NCBI GenBank assembly: GCA_902805675.1
Contig: CADCTA010000052.1
Coordinates: 1-47,336 of the forward strand
Length of the DNA stretch: 47,336 nucleotides
Direction: 5' to 3'
Source: an uncultured Chthoniobacterales bacterium
GTDB lineage: Bacteria; Verrucomicrobiota; Verrucomicrobiia; Chthoniobacterales; UBA10450
This document shows, piece after piece, positions 8,321 through 16,935 of the stretch. Made by a program: the position numbers and the translations under genes. The notes beneath the pieces were generated by a model. That model saw only the letters and a program-made list of their open reading frames with translations. It did no database searches and was not told where the DNA came from. Within the stretch, counting starts at the first letter, position 1, and every line of letters starts with the position of its first letter.

Positions 8321-8398
8321 GTCATTCCGACCGGAGTGGAGGAATCGCTTACTTGGAAGGGAAAGGATTAGAGATGTCTCGACTTCGCTCGACATGAC
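8321..8398. repeat. dispersed inverted-repeat element, copy B
   Basis: Begins GTCATTCCGACC and ends GACTTCGCTCGACATGAC. It is shorter than the other three copies and lacks the CCCGTGG centre. It sits in the gap between the amidase stop and the App1 start. The rest of that gap (8169-8320) holds two CGACAGCTGT copies at about 8268-8287 and nothing else I recognise. Confidence 0.75.
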
Positions 8399-8415
8399 AG
8401 GCGCGCGATACAGCT

Positions 8416-9147
8416 TCACTGCGAGGTGGCATCTGCCACCGCGGCCACTCCGGCCAGCAATGCCCTGGCGAGGATCTCCTGGTTGGCGGTGTCCCTAATC
8501 CACTTCGCGTCCTCCTGCTTCGCGAGGTTCGCCATCTCGACAAGCAACGCTGGCACTTCGCTGTGGATTGAACCTGTGAGCGCGCCTTGCTTTCCGCCGA
8601 TGAACGTCTGCTCGTCACCTTTGATGCCGTTATCCCTCAATTGCTGCCGAAGCTGCGCGGCGAGCGCGGCGTGGAATGGTTTCGCTGCGCGTGCCGAGGC
8701 TTCGACCACCGCTGGCGATGGCCCTTTCACGCCCTTGGCCTCACCCTGCTTGCGCGGGTAGTAGATGGTGAAGCCGCCGGGTCCCTCAGAGTCCGCGTGC
8801 AGGCGCAGCATCAAATCGGCGCCTGATTTGTTCGCGATCTCGGCGCGTTGCTTATTCGTCACGTACTCTCCAAGCGACGACTTCGTCAGCACGACCTCAT
8901 ACCCACGCTGCTCGAGCAGCCTGCGCAAGATCTGTGCGACGGCCCAGTTGATCTCCACTTCGCGCACCCCGTTCAGGAGTTCGCGACCGTCATTATTTTC
9001 GCTGGGATGTCCGGGATCAATGCAGACGCGGAACGGACTCTTCGGCACCGGCTCGGCTGCGTTTGCTGAGGCCACGAGCAGTGACATCGCAATAACCAGC
9101 GGCGTGCAAGCTGCGCGGCTGGCGAGAGCGCAAAGGTGGGGAATCAC
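8416..9147 (-). CDS. N-acetylmuramoyl-L-alanine amidase (Amidase_3)
   Basis: The enzyme cleaves the amide bond between muramic acid and the stem peptide in peptidoglycan. I chose the GTG at 9147 (243 residues): GGAG lies 10 nt upstream, and the start gives a signal peptide ending ASANAA. A longer frame would overlap the divergent radical SAM gene. Zn-binding residues of the family are visible: His in CIDPGHPSENND, Glu in VREVEINWAVA, His in LMLRLHAD, and the late Glu in ALLVEMANL. Family members are periplasmic. It is divergent from the radical SAM gene across about 125 bp. An ATG at 9087 is a weaker start because it would cut the signal peptide. Confidence 0.93.
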   Translation of the reverse strand: MIPHLCALASRAACTPLVIAMSLLVASANAAEPVPKSPFRVCIDPGHPSENNDGRELLNGVREVEINWAVAQILRRLLEQRGYEVVLTKSSLGEYVTNKQRAEIANKSGADLMLRLHADSEGPGGFTIYYPRKQGEAKGVKGPSPAVVEASARAAKPFHAALAAQLRQQLRDNGIKGDEQTFIGGKQGALTGSIHSEVPALLVEMANLAKQEDAKWIRDTANQEILARALLAGVAAVADATSQ

Positions 9148-9271
9148 AGCGGAGATACTCCAAGCGGATGGCGCGATCGGCGAGCGAGAACGTGCGAGTC
9201 GTTCTGCGGAATCCGAGCACAATGCGCTTCGCTCGCCGCTTGCGCCGCAGCGATAGCTGGAGCCTGTTGCA

Positions 9272-10615
9272 ATGCACATGGCATCTCCAGTCGCCACGTC
9301 AGATGCCAACACGCGGAGGTTGTTTTGCGAGCGGACGCGCGTCTCCGGCGCCAGCCTTCAGCTCGATCTCGGCGGCAGGACAGCCGGCACCATCCTCATC
9401 GAGCTGCACGAGGTCGACCGGCCGGACGCGCCACCACTCCGCAGCGTCACGATCAATATCGCGACAAGCGAGCCCGGAGAGGCAGAGCATGTGTATTGGC
9501 CGCCTGTCACGGAATCGAATGACGGCTGGTTCTTGCTCCGGGCGACGTTCTCCGACCCGAGCGCGCCGCACGAATCGAGTGGGCTACTGCTCGAAGCGAA
9601 GCTGATTCACTCGCAAGCCGAGCCTTACGAGAGCATCCCCCAGGCGCTTCTCTTCAGCCCGATCAGCCAGTGCAATTTGAATTGCACCCACTGCATCTCG
9701 CGGCCAACACGCGCGAAGCTACGCCACGCCTCCGATGCCACCTGGGCCGCGGTGCGCGAGGTGACGCGCGGCGAAAAGTTCGTGCACCTCGCGACCGACT
9801 ACAGCGGCGACATTCTCTTCGATGAGCGCCGCTACCCCGGCACGCTCGCGCGACTGATCGACCTGGAGGCAGCGTTCAGGATCGACACCCACGCAAACTG
9901 CCTCGACGACGACATCGCGCACATGCTGCTTCGCTCTCAGCTGCGCGAGATCAACTTCTCCGTCGACAGCATGGACCCGGAGATCTATCGCGGCATCCGG
10001 CGTGGCAGCATTCCGCTGGGCGAAGTGCTTGGGAAGATCGCTCGGTTCATGGCGCGCAAGCGGGTCGAGCGCCCGGAGATCCACACCATCATCTCGTTCG
10101 TGCTGATGCGTTCGAACGCGGCCACGATCAAGCCGGCGCTCGCCTTTGCGCAGGAACACGGGATCGATCACGTGAGCGTGGTGCCGATGCTGGCTTTCAC
10201 CGAGGACATGCTCGATGAGATCCTCGTCTGCGATGATGCGGCCTACTCCGCGCTTTATGCGGAGCTCACCGCCGAAGCGACACGCGTCGGGGTCGCGCTT
10301 GCGATGCAGCCGCCGGTGAAGCGCTGGCGTGAGGATGATATTCACACCCCGTGCGAAGTGCCATGGGCGACGGCGGCGATTACCGCGAACGGCGACGTGA
10401 TGGCCTGCTGCATGCCCGGCACGGTGATCGGTAACCTGAACGAGCAGAGCCTCGATGAGATTTGGAACGGAGCCGACTTCGCCGCGTTTCGGATGCGGGT
10501 GAACTCGCCCAATCCGCCCGCATCCTGCCGCAATTGCGGCATGGCGCGCGTGAGGAACAATCGCAAAGCTTACGCGCCGGTGCGATACGCGCGCCCCGCG
10601 GTCGCAGCTACTTGA
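9272..10615 (+). CDS. radical SAM protein with SPASM-like C-terminus
   Basis: The 447-residue protein has the CxxxCxxC cluster motif SQCNLNCTHC (C134, C138, C141) that binds the SAM-cleaving 4Fe-4S cluster. The radical SAM barrel extends to about residue 330. The C-terminus has a SPASM/Twitch-like pattern (CEVPWATAAITANGDVMACC, then 'ASCRNCG') that would bind an auxiliary cluster, with the typical 'GNLNEQSLDEIWNG' between. The first 120 residues form an unusual beta-rich extension (LQLDLGGRTAGTILIELHEV) of unknown role. SPASM proteins usually modify peptides or other small substrates; no precursor peptide gene is obvious here. It is convergent with the M28 peptidase gene, only 6 bp apart. A second ATG two codons in is an equally good start. 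Confidence 0.9.
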   Translation: MHMASPVATSDANTRRLFCERTRVSGASLQLDLGGRTAGTILIELHEVDRPDAPPLRSVTINIATSEPGEAEHVYWPPVTESNDGWFLLRATFSDPSAPHESSGLLLEAKLIHSQAEPYESIPQALLFSPISQCNLNCTHCISRPTRAKLRHASDATWAAVREVTRGEKFVHLATDYSGDILFDERRYPGTLARLIDLEAAFRIDTHANCLDDDIAHMLLRSQLREINFSVDSMDPEIYRGIRRGSIPLGEVLGKIARFMARKRVERPEIHTIISFVLMRSNAATIKPALAFAQEHGIDHVSVVPMLAFTEDMLDEILVCDDAAYSALYAELTAEATRVGVALAMQPPVKRWREDDIHTPCEVPWATAAITANGDVMACCMPGTVIGNLNEQSLDEIWNGADFAAFRMRVNSPNPPASCRNCGMARVRNNRKAYAPVRYARPAVAAT

Positions 10616-10621
10616 ACGCAG

Positions 10622-12298
10622 CTACTTCACACGCTCGCCGTCCGTCGCATCGCGCAGTGCTTTGAATTCATTCCCCTCGTTCCACGTCGGCCAGGCTTCT
10701 GAATTGGCCAGCTCGCGGCCGAGCTCGTAGGCGACGCTCGCCTCCTGCACTGTGCCGGCGAAGGTCCACTTCGGATCGAATTGGTCACACGGCTGGTGGT
10801 AGCAGTTCTTGTTGTACGCGGAGACAATCCGGTTGCCCGCTGCGAGGCCGCCGTCGACGAGGTCGCGTCCCGCCCGGAAGGCGAGCGCGGGCACGCCGCG
10901 CCGCGCGAACGGGAAGTGATCGGACCGGAAGTACCAGCCCGCTTCCGGGTTGGGCTCAGGCGTCACGCGGAGACCCTGCGTCTTCGCGATGCGCGCGAAA
11001 TCATCCTCCAGCGAGGTGCGCCCGCCGCCGATCAGCTCGATGTCGCGCGCAGCAGGCAGGACCACGTGCGGGTCGAGGTTCAGCACGGCTACGGTTGTGG
11101 CGAGGGGATAGAGTGGACGCGCGGCATAGTAGTCGGCGCCCAGCAGGCCCTTCTCCTCCGCCGTCCAGGCGGCAAACAGGACCGTGCGCGCAGGTGGCTC
11201 ACCCGCCTTGAAGACGCGCGCGATCTCGAGCACCTCGGCCGTGCCCGTAGCATTATCTACCGCGCCGTTGCGAATCGCGTCGCCCGTCTTGTCGGGACCA
11301 TTCTGGCCGTTCGCATCCCAGTGCCCACCGTAGAGGATGAACTCGTTAGGCCGCGCCGTGCCGGTGACCTTGGCCATGACGTTGCGGCTGACGAACGGTG
11401 TCGCCTTCAGCTCGCCGGAGGCGGAGAGGGATGCGCCTCCGATCGGGATGGCACGGAAACCGGGATCACGTGCGCGTTTCTTGATCGCGGCGAGGTCGGC
11501 GAGCTTGGAGCGTTTCAGTAGATCGACTGCGACATCGCCGGCCATCCAGCCGCTGAGCTTCAGGGGAGATGGATTGAGCGGCGCAAGCACCACCGCGGGC
11601 AATGCATCGCCGCTGCCGAGCTGCGAAAACGGATAGCTCGCTGCAGCCTCCTCGTGGATCACGAGCACGCCGACTGCGCCGGCTTTCGCCGCCGCCTCGA
11701 ACTTCACGCCCACCCGGCCAGTGTAAGCCATTCGGCGCCCCTCGAATCCGAGGTCGCGACCGGCTTCGAAGTCGGGATCGTTCGCGAGCACGACGGCGAT
11801 CTTGCCGCTCATGTCGACACCTTCGTAAGCGTTCCAGCCAAGCTCCGGGTTCACGATGCCGTAGCCGGCAAAGACGAGCGGTGCGTCCGCCACCGTCGTC
11901 GGGCCGGGGTTGCGCAGGCCCAGAGTGGCATTGCGGCCGAGCACGAGCGGAGTCGCTTTGCCGCCGACGTTCAGAGTGAGCTTCGCGCCCGGCACCCGTT
12001 CGAGTCGCACGAGGGGAACCTCCTGGAACCATCCGCCGTTTTCGCCGCCCGGCTCGAGGCCGGCTTTCGCGAATGCATCGGCGAGGTATGCCGTTGTCTT
12101 TTCGTCGCCGGGTTCTCCCGGTCCGCGGCCAAGGAACTCATCTGACGAAAGGTTGCGGACGTCTTCCTTGATGCGCTCGGCCGAGATCGGCGTGGCCGGC
12201 GCGTTTTGCGGCGCCGAGGTTTGTGCGGAAAGGGAAGCACTGGTGAGCGCGAGAAGCAGGGCGAGGACGTGCGGCGGTAAGTTCATGCAGAAGAACAA
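10622..12298 (-). CDS. M28-family zinc metallopeptidase with PA domain
   Basis: A secreted aminopeptidase-like enzyme. A signal peptide (NLPPHVLALLLALTSASLSA) is followed by a protease-associated insert (about 100-260, 'GKIAVVLANDPDFEAGRD' and 'AGAVGVLVIHEEAA'), then the M28 catalytic domain. Metal and catalytic residues fit: His326 in GGHWDANG, Asp348 in GAVDNATG, the Glu pair 381-382 in TAEEKGLLG, Asp409 in NLDPHV and His501 in YHQPCDQFD (numbering from the TTG). The TTG at 12298 has AGGA four nt upstream; the ATG at 12286 gives a cleaner signal peptide but no ribosome site. The function is hydrolysis of N-terminal residues of peptides in the periplasm or outside. Confidence 0.93.
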   Translation of the reverse strand: MFFCMNLPPHVLALLLALTSASLSAQTSAPQNAPATPISAERIKEDVRNLSSDEFLGRGPGEPGDEKTTAYLADAFAKAGLEPGGENGGWFQEVPLVRLERVPGAKLTLNVGGKATPLVLGRNATLGLRNPGPTTVADAPLVFAGYGIVNPELGWNAYEGVDMSGKIAVVLANDPDFEAGRDLGFEGRRMAYTGRVGVKFEAAAKAGAVGVLVIHEEAAASYPFSQLGSGDALPAVVLAPLNPSPLKLSGWMAGDVAVDLLKRSKLADLAAIKKRARDPGFRAIPIGGASLSASGELKATPFVSRNVMAKVTGTARPNEFILYGGHWDANGQNGPDKTGDAIRNGAVDNATGTAEVLEIARVFKAGEPPARTVLFAAWTAEEKGLLGADYYAARPLYPLATTVAVLNLDPHVVLPAARDIELIGGGRTSLEDDFARIAKTQGLRVTPEPNPEAGWYFRSDHFPFARRGVPALAFRAGRDLVDGGLAAGNRIVSAYNKNCYHQPCDQFDPKWTFAGTVQEASVAYELGRELANSEAWPTWNEGNEFKALRDATDGERVK

Positions 12299-12420
12299 TG
12301 ATTCCTGAATGATTCGCGCGCGAATGGCCGTGCGATTGGCTCGCTCGACGGAGGCAATGAAGATCGATTGCTGATCTGGCGATCAGTTCTGCTCTCGGCG
12401 AAGCTCTTGGCGGAAACCCC

Positions 12421-13743
12421 GTGCCTAAGCTTCGTCTGAGTTCCTACTTCGGTAGTTGGTGGCTGCCGTCGGCCGTCTTTCTGGCGCTGCTCGCGGCGCT
12501 GACGGTCGCGTTGAAGCTATTCCGATCGCTTTCAAGCTCGGTGGTCGACGTTTGGCTCTGTGCGGGCGGCCTCGCGTTCGTCGGCATCATCGGGGCAGCG
12601 GTGTGGAACTTCGCTCAAAGGCGGTGGGGGAAGGGCCTGCTTCAACTACTGCTCGCTGTCGTCTGCGCGGGTGCTGCCTTTACTGCGGGCATCTTCCTGA
12701 TGCTGACCAGCCCAAGTGAAGATGGCTTCGCCGATCAACTCGAGATTCCCGCGGGTCTCGCAATCAGCGAACCGAAGGATGAAGCCGAACCGCGGCCGGG
12801 CGGCGAACAGGACAGTTTCCAAGCTGCGATGCTTAGCGCGCTACGGACACCGGGCACAAACGACGCCTCCGTCACGGCAGACATCTCCGCGCTTGCCGCC
12901 CTGCAAACGAACGCGCCGGATCTTCTGCGCCGTTACCTCGCCGCGAGCCCGGCCTGGCGTCTCTTCGAGGAGCGCGGCAACCTCTTCGCCACCCGCAGGT
13001 GGATGGTCGGTGGCGAGTGGCAGTATTCGCTGCACGGTTACTACACCCGCGGCAGCTTCGAGCGCGCCTCACGCTCCGGGTTGCCGCAGTTTCAGACCCG
13101 ACTCACGATCGGACTGTCGGGACAGCCGTGGCACGGCCGAGGCGGCGGCCTCACCCGGCTGAAGACCGGAGAAACGGGGAAAGTGAAAATCGGGATGGGA
13201 AATCAACTGCACTCGAGCCATTGCGTCGTCTCCGGCGGATCGCTGGTGGTTGAAGTGTTTGAGGAATCAGATGCGATCGAGCGACGGCTCACCAAATCGG
13301 CGCTTGGCTATTTGCAAAGCGAGTTCGGCGCCCTGCTTCAGCAGCCTGCGTGGGAAGCTATTCGAACGATGTTGACGGCATCGGGCGGTGTCCGACGCTC
13401 GGAACCCGAGCTGGTGCTGCGAAAGTCATTCCAAGGCGGCATCTACGACTCAGAGGTGTGGGCGAATCCCGGTGAGCCCGGGATGGTGTACCTGAAGGCC
13501 TTCGAGGTGACGAAAGGAACGCCGCTCTCAGCAGAGGCGTTGAAGCGGTCTTCCGGCGAATGGATCGGCTGGTCTGACGATCCGGGCGAGGTGTTCCTCG
13601 CAAACTCGCACATCACCGTCTACGAAGGCGACTGGGGGAAGCATTACGCAGCGCGCTTTGAACTCTGGTTTGTGCCTGACTCGGGTGCCGCCGAACGCAA
13701 GTTGCTCGAGAGAGTTTTCCGCATCGAGGGGTGGCAGAGGTAG
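12421..13743 (+). CDS. membrane-anchored protein of unknown function
   Basis: The 440-residue protein starts at a GTG with GGCGG upstream. It has three N-terminal membrane helices (about residues 15-36, 44-63 and 72-94). A low-complexity acidic linker (EPKDEAEPRPGGEQD) and a large soluble domain to the C-terminus follow. The soluble part is rich in beta-type sequence (EWQYSLHGYYTRG, FQTRLTIGLSGQ) but has no motif I recognise. The topology suggests the soluble domain is either cytoplasmic or periplasmic after an odd number of helices. It stands alone between the divergent M28 gene and the convergent DUF4404 gene. Confidence 0.75.
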   Translation: MPKLRLSSYFGSWWLPSAVFLALLAALTVALKLFRSLSSSVVDVWLCAGGLAFVGIIGAAVWNFAQRRWGKGLLQLLLAVVCAGAAFTAGIFLMLTSPSEDGFADQLEIPAGLAISEPKDEAEPRPGGEQDSFQAAMLSALRTPGTNDASVTADISALAALQTNAPDLLRRYLAASPAWRLFEERGNLFATRRWMVGGEWQYSLHGYYTRGSFERASRSGLPQFQTRLTIGLSGQPWHGRGGGLTRLKTGETGKVKIGMGNQLHSSHCVVSGGSLVVEVFEESDAIERRLTKSALGYLQSEFGALLQQPAWEAIRTMLTASGGVRRSEPELVLRKSFQGGIYDSEVWANPGEPGMVYLKAFEVTKGTPLSAEALKRSSGEWIGWSDDPGEVFLANSHITVYEGDWGKHYAARFELWFVPDSGAAERKLLERVFRIEGWQR

Positions 13744-13828
13744 GTCGGCAGGCAGTTGCCACCTCCTACTGAAGAAAGACAGCGTTCTCTCGTTGCTCGC
13801 GCCTGGTGGAGACAACCGCCCGCGCAGC

Positions 13829-14161
13829 CTAGATACCCATGTTCGACAAAGCGGTGGCGAAGCGGTTCACCGCGCTGACGAGATTCGGGTGCGATTCTTC
13901 CAGCCCGGCGATGGATGCACGCAGCCCATCCAAGCCGGTCTCGGTGAGCTGAGGATTCTTCTGCGAGCGCGTCGCCTCGTGCGCCGATACATCGAAGAAG
14001 CGCGTAATGCTCGACGCCTCTTCGGCGTGCGTCTCCGAAAGCGTTTTGATCTCCGACTTCAGTCCCGCGACCAGCCTGAGCAGCTCCGTCTTCGCCTCGC
14101 TTGGAATGTTGCCGGAGGTTTCGATCGTCGATTCGATTTTCTGGATGCGCTCGTCAATCAT
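13829..14161 (-). CDS. DUF4404-like small helical protein
   Basis: A 110-residue, all-helical, charged protein starting at an ATG. Its C-terminus (LEESHPNLVSAVNRFATALSNMGI, residues 87-110) matches the pattern I know from the DUF4404 family: an 'EasHP.l......ia..La.mGI' ending. The N-terminal half looks like a coiled coil (ELLRLVAGLKSEIKTLSE). The family has no known function. It is probably cytoplasmic and follows the SUMF1-like gene on the same strand with about 155 bp between. Confidence 0.65.
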   Translation of the reverse strand: MIDERIQKIESTIETSGNIPSEAKTELLRLVAGLKSEIKTLSETHAEEASSITRFFDVSAHEATRSQKNPQLTETGLDGLRASIAGLEESHPNLVSAVNRFATALSNMGI

Positions 14162-14316
14162 GGCGATCCGACTCTACACCAGCGCCCACTCCACTGGCGA
14201 ATGTTTGCATACGATGCCGCACGGGTCCGCGACGTTGTGATCTAATACGCTGTTCGTTCGGCATCCCGAGCTCGTCCCGAACGGCGACGGCGATCTCGAA
14301 CGCGCGTCTGAAACGG

Positions 14317-15933
14317 CTAGACGAGCTCTCCGCCGCTGCATTCGCAGACGACGCGAAAGCCGACGTCGTTGCAGGAGTAGGTTGGTGCATTCAAGCCACG
14401 GGCAGTCGCCCGAAGGCTCGGCCAGCGTGATTTCCAGCTGCCGCCGCGATAAAGGCGTTTGCTGCCGGAGGCGAGGCCACGTGGATTACGTTTCGGCGTG
14501 CCGGCGAGCGGCTGGTAGAAATCGAGACACCATTCCCAAACGTTGCCGCCCATATCATCGAGACCGAAGAAGCTCCGGCCGCCCGGAAACGCTCCGATTG
14601 GCGCGGTCTCGCCGTAGCCGTCAGCGACAAGGGGATCTCGCCACGCGAAGCTCGTGCTGGCATCGGCAAAGTTCGCCAGGTCGCCGCGGCGGTCGTGGTT
14701 GCCCCACGGATAGATCCGTCCGTCCGTGCCGCGCGCCGCATATTCCCACTCTGCTTCCGTCGGGAGCCGGTAGTTTTTCCCGTCCTTTTGCCTGAGCCAG
14801 TCGCAATACTTCACCGCCTCGTAGCTGGTGACATACACGACCGGATGGTCGTCGCCGGCGCTCTTGATGCGCTTTTGCTTGTGGCGCGGATCGAAGCGCT
14901 CGTACTCGGCATTCGTGACCGGGTAGTGCGACATATAAAAGTGGCTCAACGTGACGGGCGTGAGTGGCTGTTCGTCGGGCGCGGCATCCGGCGCATCGCT
15001 GCCCATGATGAACTCGCCCGCGGGGATCAGCACCATCGGCGCGCCCACCGGATTGTTGAACATCGGCGGCAAGTCGGCCGGTGCTGTCTTCGGCGCGACA
15101 CGTTGGGCCGGAGCTGCAGGCGGGGCTGGAGCGGTGGCGATTACCGCTGGCTTGAGGCGAGGATCGCGGAGTGGCGTGACGGGCGGCGTTTGGTTCCCTG
15201 GGCCGTACGCCTCCCCATCTAGGTAGTCATCGAGAAGCTGTTCTGCCCGCTCGAGCGGCAGGCCGAGGTTCTCTCCGAGCGTGGAAAAGATCCGCCGCAC
15301 GCGCGGCGTCGCATCTGCGAGGTCGAGATTCGCCAGCTGCACGATGCGGTGGAACTCCATCTCGCATTCCGCTCTTGTCCGGACTCCCCGGCTGACGACG
15401 GAAGGTGGGGGCGCAGGCGGAGCTGCGCGACGCGCCTTCTTCCGCTGCAACTCTTCTTCGATGCAGGTGCGGGCCTGCTCTTCCGCCAGACCGTGACTCT
15501 GCCCGAACTCGACCAGAATCGCCTCCGCGTCCGCCGTGAGGACCTTCCCCGCGACGGAGAAGGCGACGAACTTCGAGAACTCAGCGATCGTTTCCTGCTC
15601 CGCCTGGGCGGCGAGGTCCTGGTCGATCTGACGCCGGAGCGCGGGATCGAGGAGTTGCATGCGCGCTTCGACGAGATAGCGGGAGGCTTCATCGAGGCCG
15701 CGCCCCAGGAGCTGCGCCATCGGATTGCTCGGCTGGCTCTTGAGCGGGAGCTTCTTCTGCCACCACTTCAGCAGGCCGGTGCAATGCTCTTCGATCTGGT
15801 CCCCGGTCGGCTTTGCACGTCGATCGAGACAGAGCCGCTCGTAGACGTTGCTCGCCTTGTATTTGCTCCAGCCGTCCCATTTTAGCGGGTCGTCCGGGAA
15901 ATTCACAGAGGGCGGAGCCTTTACGTCGAGCAT
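14317..15933 (-). CDS. SUMF1/FGE-fold protein with J-like N-terminal domain
   Basis: This 538-residue protein ends in a formylglycine-generating-enzyme-like (SUMF1, C-type-lectin) domain from about residue 300: 'MVLIPAGEFIMGS', YPVTNAEYERF, 'YRLPTEAEWEYAARG', MGGNVWEWCLDFY, 'LYRGGSW' and NDVGFRVVCE. The N-terminal ~90 residues (NVYERLCLD ... EARMQLLDPALRRQID) look like the degenerate J-domain of planctomycete/verrucomicrobial kinases. Two related ~45-residue helical repeats (FSKFVAFSVAGKVLTADAEA and FHRIVQLANLDLADATPRVR) follow, then a Pro/Ala linker. The copper-binding Cys pair of true FGE is absent (the segment reads GGSWKSRWPSLRATARG), so sulfatase activation is unlikely. The ATG at 15933 is used; a TTG at 15948 is possible. 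Confidence 0.88.
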   Translation of the reverse strand: MLDVKAPPSVNFPDDPLKWDGWSKYKASNVYERLCLDRRAKPTGDQIEEHCTGLLKWWQKKLPLKSQPSNPMAQLLGRGLDEASRYLVEARMQLLDPALRRQIDQDLAAQAEQETIAEFSKFVAFSVAGKVLTADAEAILVEFGQSHGLAEEQARTCIEEELQRKKARRAAPPAPPPSVVSRGVRTRAECEMEFHRIVQLANLDLADATPRVRRIFSTLGENLGLPLERAEQLLDDYLDGEAYGPGNQTPPVTPLRDPRLKPAVIATAPAPPAAPAQRVAPKTAPADLPPMFNNPVGAPMVLIPAGEFIMGSDAPDAAPDEQPLTPVTLSHFYMSHYPVTNAEYERFDPRHKQKRIKSAGDDHPVVYVTSYEAVKYCDWLRQKDGKNYRLPTEAEWEYAARGTDGRIYPWGNHDRRGDLANFADASTSFAWRDPLVADGYGETAPIGAFPGGRSFFGLDDMGGNVWEWCLDFYQPLAGTPKRNPRGLASGSKRLYRGGSWKSRWPSLRATARGLNAPTYSCNDVGFRVVCECSGGELV

Positions 15934-16354
15934 CGGGGAAGGGGACAAAGCCCGTTTTGTGCGCAGATTCTGTGCCGCCGCCGCGCGAGTTTCGATCCGA
16001 CGAGAGCAGTCCGGTGCTTCGTCAGCTAGCAGAGCCCCTCGTGCACGCGCCTCAACTGAAGTGCGACATGCACGCGGCTACTTGCGAGCCACAGTGGATC
16101 CGTCGCAGATGAGAACGACGAATCTGCTCCTCCGACCTCCCGTTCAGCGCCCGAACGCGCCGATTGCTCTTTCACCGACGGACTACGCCATCGTCATGCG
16201 CGAGCCGGAGAGGCGGGGTCGTCAGCTGAAACGCGGATGCGCACCAAACTTAACCGCTGCACCCGCTTGCGCAGGACGAGATCAGTAGCGCCACGAGCAT
16301 ACGGTACCGCCCGCCCAAACGGGCTCCATGCGCCGCCGCGAGCGGTGGATGCAA
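15934..16354. other. 421-bp gap without a recognised gene
   Basis: The segment between the SUMF1-like gene start and the stop of the glycine-rich protein gene. Open frames exist on the plus strand but are arginine- and proline-rich shadows without ribosome sites. The promoter of the SUMF1-like gene must lie at its left end. I see no repeat, terminator or RNA gene in it. Confidence 0.5.
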
Positions 16355-16918
16355 CTAGCGGCGACGCCTGCTCAGCAGGTGCGAGGCAGCCATCGTGAGT
16401 GCACCCATCACGACGGGATTGCCCATCGCTTTAACGAACCACGGCTTCTCCTGCACAGCCTGCCGCAGCGCATCGGGATTCTGCTTGCGCGCGTAGTCCA
16501 TCACCTTCGCCGCGTCGTCGTCGCTCATGTCGCGCGGATTGGTTGTGCCGAGGCCAAGCATCTTCGCGAGCCCGCCTAAGCCGCCGCCAGCTGCCAGACC
16601 GCCCAGCATGCCGCCAACACCACCGCCGCCGCCCATCGCGCCACCAGCACCGCCGCCTAACGAGCTGAGCAGCCCGCCCAGCAGGTCTTCGCGTTGCTCG
16701 GGCGCCACTTGCGACACAGCATTCTTCGCTGCGTTCTGGAACTGGTCGTCCGGCAACTTCTCGAGGTAATCTGCCGCCCCCTTCTGATATGCCTGATTGT
16801 CGAAGTCGCGATCGTTCTCATCCGTCGAGACGAAGCGATCGTGATATTGCTCCGCCGCCTTCGGGTTCGCCGCGCCGCCGGTGAAGCTGCTGATGAAGTC
16901 TTCGAGATTGCCTGCCAT
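16355..16918 (-). CDS. glycine-rich protein of unknown function, partner of DUF3597
   Basis: The 187-residue protein starts at MAGNLEDFISSF (ATG at 16918); the frame is open further upstream, but that part overlaps the DUF3597 gene and is arginine-rich junk. Residues 1-80 are charged and helical (EQYHDRFVSTDENDRDFDNQ). A Gly/Leu/Met-rich stretch (about 85-125, LLSSLGGGAGGAMGGGGG) resembles the low-complexity part of DUF937-type proteins. The C-terminus holds 'ADDAAKVMDYARKQNPDAL'-like helices, a hydrophobic segment (VVMGALTMAASHLL) and RRRR. It lies 17 bp after DUF3597 and is probably in its operon. The function is unknown. Confidence 0.75.
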   Translation of the reverse strand: MAGNLEDFISSFTGGAANPKAAEQYHDRFVSTDENDRDFDNQAYQKGAADYLEKLPDDQFQNAAKNAVSQVAPEQREDLLGGLLSSLGGGAGGAMGGGGGVGGMLGGLAAGGGLGGLAKMLGLGTTNPRDMSDDDAAKVMDYARKQNPDALRQAVQEKPWFVKAMGNPVVMGALTMAASHLLSRRRR

Positions 16919-16935
16919 GTGATGCGAGGTTGGGC

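Noticed and set aside
14317-15933. True formylglycine-generating enzyme (sulfatase activator)
   Set aside because: Both active-site cysteines are missing and no sulfatase gene is in the window.
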